A DNA stretch of 64,000 nucleotides from Kineosporia aurantiaca JCM 3230 (GTDB lineage Bacteria; Actinomycetota; Actinomycetes; Actinomycetales; Kineosporiaceae): assembly GCA_000719025.1 (NCBI GenBank), contig JODP01000001.1, positions 496,001 to 560,000 of the forward strand, written 5' to 3'. A program made the translations under genes and the position numbers. This document shows positions 41,388 to 49,896 of the stretch, one piece after another; position 1 is the stretch's first letter, and each line of letters opens with the position of its first letter. Below the pieces are notes generated by a model. That model worked only from the letters and a program-made list of their open reading frames with translations, was not told the DNA's origin and did no database searches.

Positions 41388-41900
41388 TCAGAACATGTAG
41401 GTCGAGTTGATGATGGCGCCCTTGCGCGCGTAGTGGATCAGCGCGTCCTGGACGTCGAGGGGATGCGTCGGGATGACGCCCTCGATCAGGTCCTCCTCGC
41501 GGGCCCCGTGCAGGGAGAGCCCGAACCGGCAGCAGTAGACCTTGCCGCCCTCGGCGATGAAGGTCTTCAGCGACTCGTTGATGTTCTGCTCACCCGGGAA
41601 GGCACTGCTCCCGGTGGTCGGGAAGCCACGCGTGGCCAGGCAGTTCAGCGAACCCGGGCCGTAGAAGTAGATCGCCGACTCGAAGCCCTTGCGCTGCGCC
41701 CGGGTGGCCTGCAGGATCGCCACGAAACTCACCGAGGACTCGTGCGCGATGCCGTGCACCAGGGTGAAGTAGGTCTCGCCGTTCTCCGCCTTGTAGTCCG
41801 GGAAGACCTTGGTGCCGCCGTAGATGCTGGAGCCTTCGGGCAGCGACGGGTGCGGGATTTCCTCAAGGCTCTTCTGCTCGAGTTCGTTCAGGTCGGTCAT
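41388..41900 (-). CDS. MSMEG_0572 / Sll0783 family nitrogen starvation response protein
   Basis: A 170-residue protein of the MSMEG_0572/Sll0783 family, another defining member of the Nit1C cluster. Conserved features include HPSLPEGSSIYGGTKVFPDY, a Cys in SLNCLATRGFP and the YCCRFGLSLHG pair. The Synechocystis homologue is induced by nitrogen starvation and needed for normal polyhydroxybutyrate accumulation; the biochemical role is unknown. AAAGGAA about 8 bases upstream supports the ATG at 41900. Confidence 0.88.
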   Translation of the reverse strand: MTDLNELEQKSLEEIPHPSLPEGSSIYGGTKVFPDYKAENGETYFTLVHGIAHESSVSFVAILQATRAQRKGFESAIYFYGPGSLNCLATRGFPTTGSSAFPGEQNINESLKTFIAEGGKVYCCRFGLSLHGAREEDLIEGVIPTHPLDVQDALIHYARKGAIINSTYMF

Positions 41901-41913
41901 GATCGAATTCCTT

Positions 41914-42732
41914 TCAGTCGTAGAGGTGCTCGAACGTCGTGCGCAGCGCTCGGCCGGCCAGTTCACCGTCCAGGAAGGCCGAGGTCAGCCGGGCGTATTC
42001 GCCGGTGAAGTCGCCCCAGGGCTGATCGCTGGCGAACAGCACCCGGTCGTGGCCGAGGCCCCGCCGGGAGATCTCCTGCGCCAGCCAGCGGGGCGCGAAG
42101 CCGATCGCCCAGGACAGGTCGGTGTAGACCTGCTTGCCCTGGTCGATCCAGTCGAAGAAGCGGCCGCCGATGAGCTTCATGTGCCCGCTCATCCCGCCGC
42201 CGAAATGCACCAGGTGCAGCTTGACCTGGTCGGCGTAAAGCTCGACGAGCTCGCCGATCTCGTCGATGTCACTGGCCCCACCCGGGCTGGTGTGCACGTG
42301 CACCACCAGGTCGTGGTCCCGGGCGGCCGCGAAGATCTTGTCCAGACCGGGTTTCACGTCCTCGTCGCCGACCTTGCCACCGAGCAGGAAGCTCAGCTTC
42401 AGCGCCTTGACGCCCTGCTCCCCAGCCAGTTTCAGCGCTTGGTCGGTACGCTCGGCGTCGGCCGGCTTGGCCGAGACCCAGAGGCCGGCCCGGATCCGCT
42501 CGTCCGTCTGCGCGGCCTCCACCACCAGTTCGTTGAAGCCGAAGGCCAGGTCCGGCTGCGGCACACCGTAGTTGGGGATGACCAGGGCGCGCTCGGTCTT
42601 CTCGGCATCCAGGTCCGCGATCAGTTCCTGGATGGTGGCCCGCGCGGTGACATCGGCCCGGATCGGAGGACCCCCGTAGAACGGGTACTCCGGCATCACG
42701 CCCAGATGGCGATGCCCGTCGCAATGGCTCAT
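41914..42732 (-). CDS. amidohydrolase family protein (amidohydrolase_2 type) in Nit1C-like cluster
   Basis: A 272-residue TIM-barrel hydrolase or decarboxylase-like protein. The DGHRHLG near the N-terminus is the HXH metal motif, followed by VVHVHTSPGG, LVHFGGGMSGH and the late FASDQPWGDF with the conserved Asp. It probably acts on a carboxylated or amide intermediate of the cluster. The ATG at 42732 overlaps the monooxygenase stop as ATGA; the frame upstream of it is a shadow. Confidence 0.85.
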   Translation of the reverse strand: MSHCDGHRHLGVMPEYPFYGGPPIRADVTARATIQELIADLDAEKTERALVIPNYGVPQPDLAFGFNELVVEAAQTDERIRAGLWVSAKPADAERTDQALKLAGEQGVKALKLSFLLGGKVGDEDVKPGLDKIFAAARDHDLVVHVHTSPGGASDIDEIGELVELYADQVKLHLVHFGGGMSGHMKLIGGRFFDWIDQGKQVYTDLSWAIGFAPRWLAQEISRRGLGHDRVLFASDQPWGDFTGEYARLTSAFLDGELAGRALRTTFEHLYD

Positions 42733-44018
42733 GCGACGTTCCGTTCCGTCTGCGCGGTCCGGACGATCTGCTCCGAGAGGTACCGGGCATCGTCCCCGAT
42801 ACCCCGGAAACGTCCCGATCCCCAGGTCCAGAGCCATGGAAGGCCGAGCACGTAGAGCCCCGGCATGGTGGTGACGCCGCGATGGTGAGTGGGATAGCCG
42901 CGGCCGTTGAACACCGGTAGGTCGATCCAGCTGTAGTCGGCGCTGAAGCCGGTGGACCAGATCACCGAGGTGATGCTCTCGAAGTCAAGGTGCGTAGGGA
43001 CGCTGGTGGGCGGCTCCCAGACCGGCCGATAGCGATCTTCGGTCGGCTGGCTCAGACCCTGTTCGGCGATGTACCGATCGATCAGGTCCTTGATGCCCTC
43101 GGCCACCGCGTCGGCACCGTCGAGATTGCTCTTCAGGTCGTCCTGGAAGGTTATTTGGCTCCCATCAATGTCTTTCAGCCGACCGTAGAGCCGCATCCCG
43201 TCCCGGGCGAAGGCCCGGAGGTCGATGTCCCGGCCGCCGTCCCGCCCGGTCACGTAGTGGTTCACCTTGTGCCGAGTGCTGTCCTGGTCCGCGAATTCGG
43301 TGATTCCCTTGGTGTAGTGACCGATCTCGTCGAGCCAGGTCATGCAGTCGCGGCCACGGTAGAACCGGGCCACCCGCGGGGCGGTGCCGGTGGCCAGGTG
43401 CACAGTGCGCCCGGCCAGGTGCAGGTCCTCGGCGATCTGGCAGCCGGACTGCCCGGTGCCCACGACCAGCGTGGCCCCCTCCGGCAGCTGCTGCGGATTC
43501 TTGTAGTCCCCGGAGTGGAGCTGAACGATGGTGCCGGGTAGCCGCTCGGCCATCCGGGGAATCTTCGGAATCTGGTAGGCCCCGGTCGCGAGGACGACCT
43601 GGGCCGCGAACATCCGCCCCCGCGACGTCCGCAATTCGAAGCGGTGGCCGTCATGGGTCAGAGAGACGACCTCGACGCCCTCGTGGATCGGCGGTTCGAA
43701 CTTCCGCACGTAATCCCGGAGGTAGTCGACGATCTGGTCGCGGACCATGAAGCCGTCCGGATCGCCGGCGTCGTACTCGTGGCCGGGCAGTTGGCACTGA
43801 TAGTTGGGGGTGACCAGACTGAAACTGTCCCAGCGCTTTTCGGCCCACTCGAAGCCGACCCGCCGGCGTTCCAGAACAACGTGCTCGACCCGGGCGGCCG
43901 AGAGGCAGTGACTGGCCGCGAGGCCGGCCTGGCCGCCGCCGATGACCGCGACCGGTACGTACCGGCCGTCCAGCCCACCGGCGAGCAGGTGACCCGAAAG
44001 GTCGTCCTTTGCCTTCAT
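42729..44018 (-). CDS. MSMEG_0569 family flavin-dependent oxidoreductase
   Basis: A 429-residue flavin monooxygenase-like protein. The FAD-binding GGGQAG lies at about 27-32, an ATGAY segment near 147, and a second GTGQSG near 189 for NADPH. MSMEG_0569-type proteins are the flavoprotein of the Nit1C cluster and are expected to oxidise a small nitrogen-containing substrate. It is the first gene of the operon, with GGTGAGG just upstream of the ATG at 44018. The control region carries a GlnR-like half box and a palindrome. Its stop overlaps the amidohydrolase ATG. Confidence 0.88.
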   Translation of the reverse strand: MKAKDDLSGHLLAGGLDGRYVPVAVIGGGQAGLAASHCLSAARVEHVVLERRRVGFEWAEKRWDSFSLVTPNYQCQLPGHEYDAGDPDGFMVRDQIVDYLRDYVRKFEPPIHEGVEVVSLTHDGHRFELRTSRGRMFAAQVVLATGAYQIPKIPRMAERLPGTIVQLHSGDYKNPQQLPEGATLVVGTGQSGCQIAEDLHLAGRTVHLATGTAPRVARFYRGRDCMTWLDEIGHYTKGITEFADQDSTRHKVNHYVTGRDGGRDIDLRAFARDGMRLYGRLKDIDGSQITFQDDLKSNLDGADAVAEGIKDLIDRYIAEQGLSQPTEDRYRPVWEPPTSVPTHLDFESITSVIWSTGFSADYSWIDLPVFNGRGYPTHHRGVTTMPGLYVLGLPWLWTWGSGRFRGIGDDARYLSEQIVRTAQTERNVA

Positions 44019-44042
44019 GCCTCACCAGTGAAGAGAGCGTGG

Positions 44043-44072
44043 GTTACCGAAGTGTTTCATCCGGAACACTTC
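44043..44072. promoter_or_regulatory. GlnR-like element and 24-bp palindrome in front of the nitrogen-starvation operon
   Basis: On the minus strand, towards the operon, GAAAC-N6-GTAAC occupies 44058-44043 and matches two adjacent elements of the actinomycete GlnR box (gTnAC-n6-GaAAC repeated). Overlapping it, GAAGTGTT (44049-44056) and AACACTTC (44065-44072) form a perfect inverted repeat with an 8-base centre. GlnR activates or represses genes by nitrogen status. The palindrome may bind the same or a second regulator. The divergent glycosyltransferase could share this control. Confidence 0.5.
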
Positions 44073-44166
44073 TGCATGTCCGACGTAACGTTCTCGCTCC
44101 GCGAAACTGCCTGCGGGCAAACGTGATCCATTGCCGGGCCGGGTTTTCGGGGGCATGCTTGGCCTG

Positions 44167-45261
44167 ATGCGGATCAGTCTGCTCACCTACTCGACCAAGC
44201 CACGCGGTGGCGTGGTGCACACCCTGGCCCTGGCCGAGGCGATGGCCCGGACCGGGGCCGACGTGACGGTGTGGACGCTGGCCCGGGGCGGCGATCAGAC
44301 GTTCTTCCGCGCCGTGGATCCGCGGGTCCGGGTGCGGGCGGTGCCGTTCCCGTCGGTCGAGGGCGAGACCGTGGGCGAGCGGATCCTTCGCTCGATCAGG
44401 CTGCTGGGCGCGGCTTTTGAAGGACCTTACGACATCGTCCACGCCCAGGACTGCATCAGTGCCAATGCGGTGCCGGGCCGGATCCGCACGGTCCACCACC
44501 TGGACCACTTCACCACGAGCGAGCTGGCGGCCTGCCATGAGCGGGCCATCGTCGAGCCGACCGCCCATGTCTGCGTATCGGCGTCCGTTGCCGGTGAGCT
44601 TTCCCGAGGGTGGGGTCTGACCGCGACGGTGATTCCGAACGGGGTGGATGCCGCGCGGTTCGCTAGGGCCGAGCCGGACGGGTCATGGACGTCGAAGTAC
44701 GGGGAGTTCGTGCTCGCGGTCGGCGGCATCGAACCCCGCAAGGGCACCGTCGACCTGGTCCGGGCCATGGCGATGGTGCAGGCGGTCCGGCCGGGCATCC
44801 AGTTGCTGGTGGCCGGCGGCGAGACGCTGTTCGACTATCGCGACTACCGCTCAGCGGTGGATGCGCTGGTCGAGGAGCTGGACGTGCGGATGACCGTGCT
44901 GGGCCCGGTGCCGGACGAGGATCTGCCCGGCCTGGTCGCGTCCAGCACGGCGTTCGCGTTCCCGAGCACGGCCGAGGGCTTCGGCCTGGCCGCCATGGAG
45001 GCCCTCGCCGCCCGGCGTCCGGTCGTGGTGCGCGATTTGCCGGTACTGCGCGAGGTTTTCCGAGACACAGTGCGCTTCGCCGCCGGCCCTTCGTCCCTGG
45101 CCGCGGCCCTGCTGGCCGACGTGTCCGGAGCGGTCTCGACCGAGCGCTTGGAACGCGGCCAGGCACTGGCTTTTTCACACTCGTGGGACGACGCAGCCGC
45201 CGCGCACCTGGCTTTGTACCGGCGACTGCTCGAGCAAGGTCGGCCGGTGGGATTTCCGTAG
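44167..45261 (+). CDS. MSMEG_0565 family glycosyltransferase
   Basis: A 364-residue GT-B-fold glycosyltransferase. It opens with MRISLLTYSTKPRGGVVHTLALAEAM, the signature of the MSMEG_0565 family in Nit1C-type clusters, and has the GT4-like donor-binding elements GGIEPRKGT and FPSTAEGFGLAAMEALAA (E-x7-E). It should transfer a sugar from a nucleotide donor to an acceptor produced by the cluster. The ATG at 44167 is preferred; one at 44155 is possible. It is divergent from the main operon, with 148 bases between. Confidence 0.88.
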   Translation: MRISLLTYSTKPRGGVVHTLALAEAMARTGADVTVWTLARGGDQTFFRAVDPRVRVRAVPFPSVEGETVGERILRSIRLLGAAFEGPYDIVHAQDCISANAVPGRIRTVHHLDHFTTSELAACHERAIVEPTAHVCVSASVAGELSRGWGLTATVIPNGVDAARFARAEPDGSWTSKYGEFVLAVGGIEPRKGTVDLVRAMAMVQAVRPGIQLLVAGGETLFDYRDYRSAVDALVEELDVRMTVLGPVPDEDLPGLVASSTAFAFPSTAEGFGLAAMEALAARRPVVVRDLPVLREVFRDTVRFAAGPSSLAAALLADVSGAVSTERLERGQALAFSHSWDDAAAAHLALYRRLLEQGRPVGFP

Positions 45262-45266
45262 CCGGG

Positions 45267-47366
45267 CTAGTCCATGGCCTCCACCCGGACCCCGTCCCGG
45301 CCGGCGGAGACGACGAACGAATCAGCGCCCAGCCGTACCCGGGAAAGGGTGAGGGCACCGGCGGGTGCGGACGCCGGACGTTCCACCACGAGTTCACCGT
45401 CGCGCACCTGCAGCCCGGTCAGGGCCTGCACGATCGGCCCGATCGCGGCCGCGGCCCAGGCCTGCGGCCGGCAGGCAGCGGGATAGGGCATGGGCCGGTC
45501 GGAGTCGAGGCCGGAGCGGGCGTCCCCGCTGTAGAGCTCGGGCATCCGGTACCCGAATCCGGCCGAGGCCGCCAGCAACCCCTCGACCAGCCCGGACGCC
45601 GACTCGCCGAGCCCGCTGCGGACCAGGCCGTGAACGGCGATGGCGGTGTCGTGGGTCCACACCGACCCGCAGTGATAGCTCAGCGGGGAGTAGCCGCCCT
45701 CGGCCGTGGACATCGTCCGCAGACCGAATCCGCTGGACAGCTCCTCGCCGGTCAGCAGCTCGGCGATCTGCTCGGACTCCTGCGCGGAGAGGATGCCGGT
45801 GCCCAGAAGGTGGCCGATGTTGCTGGTCAGCGCGTCGACCGGGCGCTTGTGCCCGTCCAGCGCCAAGGCCGGGTAGCGCCGCCGGCCCTCCCCCACCCAG
45901 AATCGCTCGCGGAATCGGGTCTGCATTCCGGCCGCCCACTCCCGCCACTGCGGCGCACCGTCGAGACCGAAGTGCTCCAGCAGGTCGGCGGCCCCCACTG
46001 CGGCCTCGTACGCGTAGGCCTGCACCTCGCAGAGTGCGACCGGGCCCGAGGCGATCCGGCCGTCGGAGAACCGGATCGAGTCGCCGGAGTCCTTCCAGCC
46101 CTGATTGGCCAGCCCGGTGCCGCTCTCGTCCAGGTACTCCAGGAACCCGTCGCCGTCCGGATCGGCGTAGTCCCGCAGCCAGCCCAGAGCCGCCTCCAGA
46201 GCGGGCAGCAGGCTGCGCACCTCGTCCTCGGGCAGGCCCCAGCGCCAGGCGTCGCGCAGCAGGCAGATCCACAGAGGAGTGGCGTCGATCGTGCCGTAGT
46301 AGAGCGCGGGCAGCGTCATGTGGTCGTGAACACCCTCGGCGCTGCGCAGTTCGTGCGGGATCTTGCCCGGGGCCTGCGCCGAGGCGACATCCACCACCGT
46401 GCCCTGGCGTTCGGCCAGGGCCCGCAACGTGCCCAGCGCGAGGTCGGTGCCGAAGGGCAGCATCAGCCGCGCTGCCCAGATGCTGTCCCGGCCGAAAAGC
46501 GTGAAGAACCAGGGTGATCCGGCGGCGTAGAAGATCTGCTCGGGGGCGTCGGCCGGGGCCATCCGCAGGGCCGCCAGGTCGCTGAAGGACTGCCGGGCGA
46601 GCTCGGCCAGGCGATGGTCGTCGGCGGCCAGGACCGGCTGCGGCTGATCCCGCGTGACCCCGACCACCGGCGCCTTCGCGGTGTCCGCGGCGAGCGTCCA
46701 CTCGACCACCTGATGGCTGCGCGGAGACAGGTCCAGTGGCCAGCGGAGCACCAGAACCGTTCCCCCGAAGGCGCTCTCGCCCAGTTCCGCACCGGGCGCC
46801 ACCACACTGGCCCGGGCCTGCGACGACGACCAGCGGGCGAACACCCCGTCGTTCACCGACTCGGCCTCGAACCCCTCGGCCTGGGAGCCTCGGCCGGACT
46901 TGATCTGCTCCACCCGGGCGAGGTCGGCGTCCAGCTGGATCTCGATCCACGACGAGACCGGTTCGGCCGCGGTCGAGGACACCTCGATCCGCTCGTGCAC
47001 CCGACCGTCGGCCACTGTCCGGGTCCGGTCCACCCGCACGGTGGGGTCGGGCGCGTCGTCACCCAGGTTGCGGGCGACGGCCGAGAACCGGGCGGTCTGC
47101 GCCGAGACCAGGACATGCCCGATCGGCGCCGGTTCCTCGCCACCCAGAGTGACCACGGCCCGGGACAGCACCCGGAGGTCGGAGTGCAGCGCCCCCTCGG
47201 CCCCGGCGTCCCGGATCTGACCGGACTCCCCGCTCAGCACGACCGTGGGCGCCTCCAGAACGGTGACCAGATCGTGCAGCCAGGGCTGCCGGCCGACTGC
47301 CGTTCGCCGCTTTGCCGTGGCTGCCGCAATCCGTGATCGCACCGGCTGTCCGGTAGTCCGCGTCAT
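45267..47366 (-). CDS. amylo-alpha-1,6-glucosidase / glycogen debranching-type enzyme
   Basis: A 699-residue cytosolic protein. An N-terminal beta domain (about 25-265, GDE_N type) precedes an (alpha/alpha)6 catalytic domain (about 285-620) with FFTLFGRDSIWAARLMLPFG, NQGWKDSGDSI and the catalytic-region YHCGSVWTHDTAIAVHGL. It removes alpha-1,6-linked glucose or related residues from branched oligosaccharides. The ATG at 47366 has GGGAGTGGAG just upstream. It faces a LacI gene across a pair of operators, so its expression probably follows the same sugar signal as the adjacent importer. Confidence 0.85.
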   Translation of the reverse strand: MTRTTGQPVRSRIAAATAKRRTAVGRQPWLHDLVTVLEAPTVVLSGESGQIRDAGAEGALHSDLRVLSRAVVTLGGEEPAPIGHVLVSAQTARFSAVARNLGDDAPDPTVRVDRTRTVADGRVHERIEVSSTAAEPVSSWIEIQLDADLARVEQIKSGRGSQAEGFEAESVNDGVFARWSSSQARASVVAPGAELGESAFGGTVLVLRWPLDLSPRSHQVVEWTLAADTAKAPVVGVTRDQPQPVLAADDHRLAELARQSFSDLAALRMAPADAPEQIFYAAGSPWFFTLFGRDSIWAARLMLPFGTDLALGTLRALAERQGTVVDVASAQAPGKIPHELRSAEGVHDHMTLPALYYGTIDATPLWICLLRDAWRWGLPEDEVRSLLPALEAALGWLRDYADPDGDGFLEYLDESGTGLANQGWKDSGDSIRFSDGRIASGPVALCEVQAYAYEAAVGAADLLEHFGLDGAPQWREWAAGMQTRFRERFWVGEGRRRYPALALDGHKRPVDALTSNIGHLLGTGILSAQESEQIAELLTGEELSSGFGLRTMSTAEGGYSPLSYHCGSVWTHDTAIAVHGLVRSGLGESASGLVEGLLAASAGFGYRMPELYSGDARSGLDSDRPMPYPAACRPQAWAAAAIGPIVQALTGLQVRDGELVVERPASAPAGALTLSRVRLGADSFVVSAGRDGVRVEAMD

Positions 47367-47424
47367 GCTCCACTCCCTCACCAGGTCGGGCATTTCGTCC
47401 GGAACGACCGTAGATCGTCCCGTC

Positions 47425-47515
47425 TTGATCGTTCAAATCTCGAGCCAACTGCGCATTCCGTCTTGACAGTGTGGGTCGGCGGCGACACTCTAGCCGAGAT
47501 TTGAACGATCAAATC
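47425..47515. promoter_or_regulatory. paired LacI operators and divergent promoter
   Basis: TTGATCGTTCAAATCTCG (47425-47442) and its exact reverse complement (47495-47512) flank the divergent promoter region. The right copy extends to the perfect palindrome GATTTGAACGATCAAATC (47498-47515), with 7-bp arms; the left copy has two mismatches in its outer arm. TTGACA at 47463-47468 is a -35 element for lacI, with CACTCT 17 bases on. Two operators 70 bp apart (about seven helical turns) would suit looping by a LacI tetramer or two dimers. Confidence 0.75.
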
Positions 47516-47546
47516 GGTCGTGACCGTCCCAACGGAGGGAAGCCGG

Positions 47547-48575
47547 ATGGCAGCCAGCAGCCGCCCGACCCTGGAGAGCGTGGCCCGCCAGGCCGAGGTC
47601 TCCCGGCAGACCGTGTCCAATGTGCTGAACGCTCCGCACCTGGTCCGGCCGGACACCCTGGAGCGGGTACAGGCGGTGATCGCCGAGGTGGGCTACCGGC
47701 CGCACCGGGCGGCCCGGACCCTGCGCACCCGCCGCTCGAACCTGCTCGCCGTGCCGATGCAGCCCGCCCCGGTGGCCGGGGCCGACGTGCTCGACCGCTT
47801 CCTGCACGCGCTGACCGTGGAGGCCCAGGCCCGGGGCAACCAGGTGCTGCTGTTCGCGGCCGCGGACGACGACGCCGAGATCGCCGTCTACGACGAGCTG
47901 ATCAACGATCACGACGTCGACGCCTTCGTGCTGACCGCCACCCACATCGACGACCGCCGGACCGAGTGGCTGGCCGAACGCAACACGCCCTTCGTCACCT
48001 TCGGCCGGCCCTGGGGGGCAACCGCCCGGCACGGCTGGGTCGACGTCGACGGCGCCGCCGGTTGCGCGGCCGCCACCCAGTTGATGATCGAACGCGGCCA
48101 CCAGCGCATCGCTTTTCTCGGCTGGCCGGACGGTTCCGGAGTCGGCGACGACCGCCGGTCGGGATACAGACAGGCCTGCCAGGCCGCCGGACTGTCCGTC
48201 GAAGGTCTGGAGCGGTCGGTCGTCGGCGAGGTCGAGTTCGGCCGCTCGGCCGCCGCCGAGCTGCTCGACTCGGCCGATCCGCCCACCGCGATCGTCTGCG
48301 TGTCGGACACCCTGGCGCTCGGCGTCTGGACGGAACTGACCGCCCGCCGGATGGTTCCGGGCCAGGACGTCGCGGTGATCGGCTTCGACAACAGCATGAC
48401 GGCGTCCGTCCTCGGGCTGGCCAGCGTGGCCCAGCCGCTCGAGGACGCCGCCGTGGCCTGCACCGCGATGGTCGACGCGGTGCTCTCGACCACCGAGCCG
48501 GCCGCGTATCCCCCCGAACCCGTTCTGCTCAAGCCGCACCTGGTGCTCCGGGCCAGTAGCGGCGACCTCCGGTGA
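47547..48575 (+). CDS. LacI family transcriptional regulator
   Basis: A 342-residue LacI repressor. The N-terminal helix-turn-helix (PTLESVARQAEVSRQTVSNVLNAPHLV, about 7-33) includes the hinge and is followed by a periplasmic-binding-like effector domain with AFLGWPDGSGVGDDRRSGYRQA and VIGFDNSMTAS. GGAGGGA supports the ATG at 47547. Operators in front of it imply autoregulation and control of the divergent debranching enzyme and the downstream importer. The inducer is probably an alpha-glucoside or other oligosaccharide. Confidence 0.92.
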   Translation: MAASSRPTLESVARQAEVSRQTVSNVLNAPHLVRPDTLERVQAVIAEVGYRPHRAARTLRTRRSNLLAVPMQPAPVAGADVLDRFLHALTVEAQARGNQVLLFAAADDDAEIAVYDELINDHDVDAFVLTATHIDDRRTEWLAERNTPFVTFGRPWGATARHGWVDVDGAAGCAAATQLMIERGHQRIAFLGWPDGSGVGDDRRSGYRQACQAAGLSVEGLERSVVGEVEFGRSAAAELLDSADPPTAIVCVSDTLALGVWTELTARRMVPGQDVAVIGFDNSMTASVLGLASVAQPLEDAAVACTAMVDAVLSTTEPAAYPPEPVLLKPHLVLRASSGDLR

Positions 48576-48607
48576 ATCGCTTCTAACCCAATGACGGACG
48601 GAAGATC

Positions 48608-49879
48608 ATGAAGAATCCAAAGGCGAAACTCGCGACGGTCGCCCTGGCCGCCGGCGTCCTGGCCGTCACCACCGCCTGCGGTGGTGGCAGCAGCTTCAGC
48701 AACACCAGCGGCAGTGGTTCCTCGACCAAGGCGGCCAGCACCGGCGACGGCCCCCTCACCGTGCTGATCGGCTCGTCCGGCACGGCCGAGACCAAGGCCG
48801 TCCAGGCCGCGGCGGCCGCGTTCACCCAGCAGTCCGGGGTCAAGGTGACCGTCACCGCTGCGCAGAACCTGCAGCAGCAGCTCAGCCAGGGAATGGCTGC
48901 CAGCAACCCGCCGGACGTGTTCTACCTGGACACCTCGTCGTTCCAGAACTACGCGAAGACCGGTGCGCTGTATCCCTACGGCGACCAGGTCAAGAATCCG
49001 GACGACTTCTTCCCCGCGCTGAAGGCGTCCTTCACCTACGACAACCAGTTCTACTGCGCGCCGAAGGACTGGTCGACGCTCGGCCTGGTGGTCAACACCG
49101 ACGACTGGGCCGCCGCCGGCCTGACCGACAAGGACGTGCCGATCACCTGGGACCAGCTCAGCGCGGTGGCCAAGAAGCTCACCACCAGCGGCCGGGTCGG
49201 CCTGACCCTGGACCCGACGCACTCCGGGGTGGACGAGTTCCTGCTGCAGAACGGCGGCACCCTGATCGCCGACGACAAGAAGTCGGCGGCCTTCGACTCG
49301 GACGCCAACGTGCAGGCCCTGACCTATGTGAAGGGGCTGCTCACCAGCGGCGTCGCCAAGTTCCCGTCGGCCCTGGGGTCGGGCTGGAACGGTGAGGCGC
49401 TCGGTAAGAACAAGGCCGCGATGACCGTGGTCGGCAACTGGATCGACGGCTCGATGGCCAGCGACTACCCGGACCTGAAGTACAAGGTCTACCCGCTGCC
49501 GGCCGGGCCCTCGGGCACCAAGGCGACCACTTCCTTCACCAACTGCTGGGGCATCGCGGCCAAGAGCGCCAATCAGGCCAACGCGGTCAAGCTGGTCGAC
49601 TTCCTGACCACGGTCGACCAGCAGATGGGCTTCGCCAAGGCGTTCGGCGTGATGCCGTCCCGGCAGTCGGCCAAGGATCAATGGACGTCGGCCTTCCCGA
49701 ACGACGCCGCCTTCCTGAGCCAGTCCGAGGTCGCCCACCCGGACCTGGCGCTGGCCGGCGGGGCCCAGGCGATCGCGGACTACGACGCGAAGATCGCCCA
49801 GCTCGCCAAGACCGACCCGAAGACGATCCTGAGCTCGGTGCAGACGAACATCACCGCGGTGATCAAGCAGAACAGCTGA
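48608..49879 (+). CDS. sugar ABC transporter substrate-binding lipoprotein (family 1)
   Basis: A 423-residue extracytoplasmic sugar-binding lipoprotein. The signal peptide ends in a TTAC lipobox with C24, followed by a Ser/Gly-rich tether. The MalE-like body has YLDTSSFQNYAKTGALYPYGD, PKDWSTLGLVVNTDDW, and GNWIDGS. It lies 32 bases after lacI, so it belongs to the same regulon. No ATPase gene accompanies the operon; actinomycetes commonly energise such importers with the shared ATPase MsiK encoded elsewhere. Confidence 0.93.
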   Translation: MKNPKAKLATVALAAGVLAVTTACGGGSSFSNTSGSGSSTKAASTGDGPLTVLIGSSGTAETKAVQAAAAAFTQQSGVKVTVTAAQNLQQQLSQGMAASNPPDVFYLDTSSFQNYAKTGALYPYGDQVKNPDDFFPALKASFTYDNQFYCAPKDWSTLGLVVNTDDWAAAGLTDKDVPITWDQLSAVAKKLTTSGRVGLTLDPTHSGVDEFLLQNGGTLIADDKKSAAFDSDANVQALTYVKGLLTSGVAKFPSALGSGWNGEALGKNKAAMTVVGNWIDGSMASDYPDLKYKVYPLPAGPSGTKATTSFTNCWGIAAKSANQANAVKLVDFLTTVDQQMGFAKAFGVMPSRQSAKDQWTSAFPNDAAFLSQSEVAHPDLALAGGAQAIADYDAKIAQLAKTDPKTILSSVQTNITAVIKQNS

Positions 49880-49896
49880 TCCGAAAGGGATTTCCG

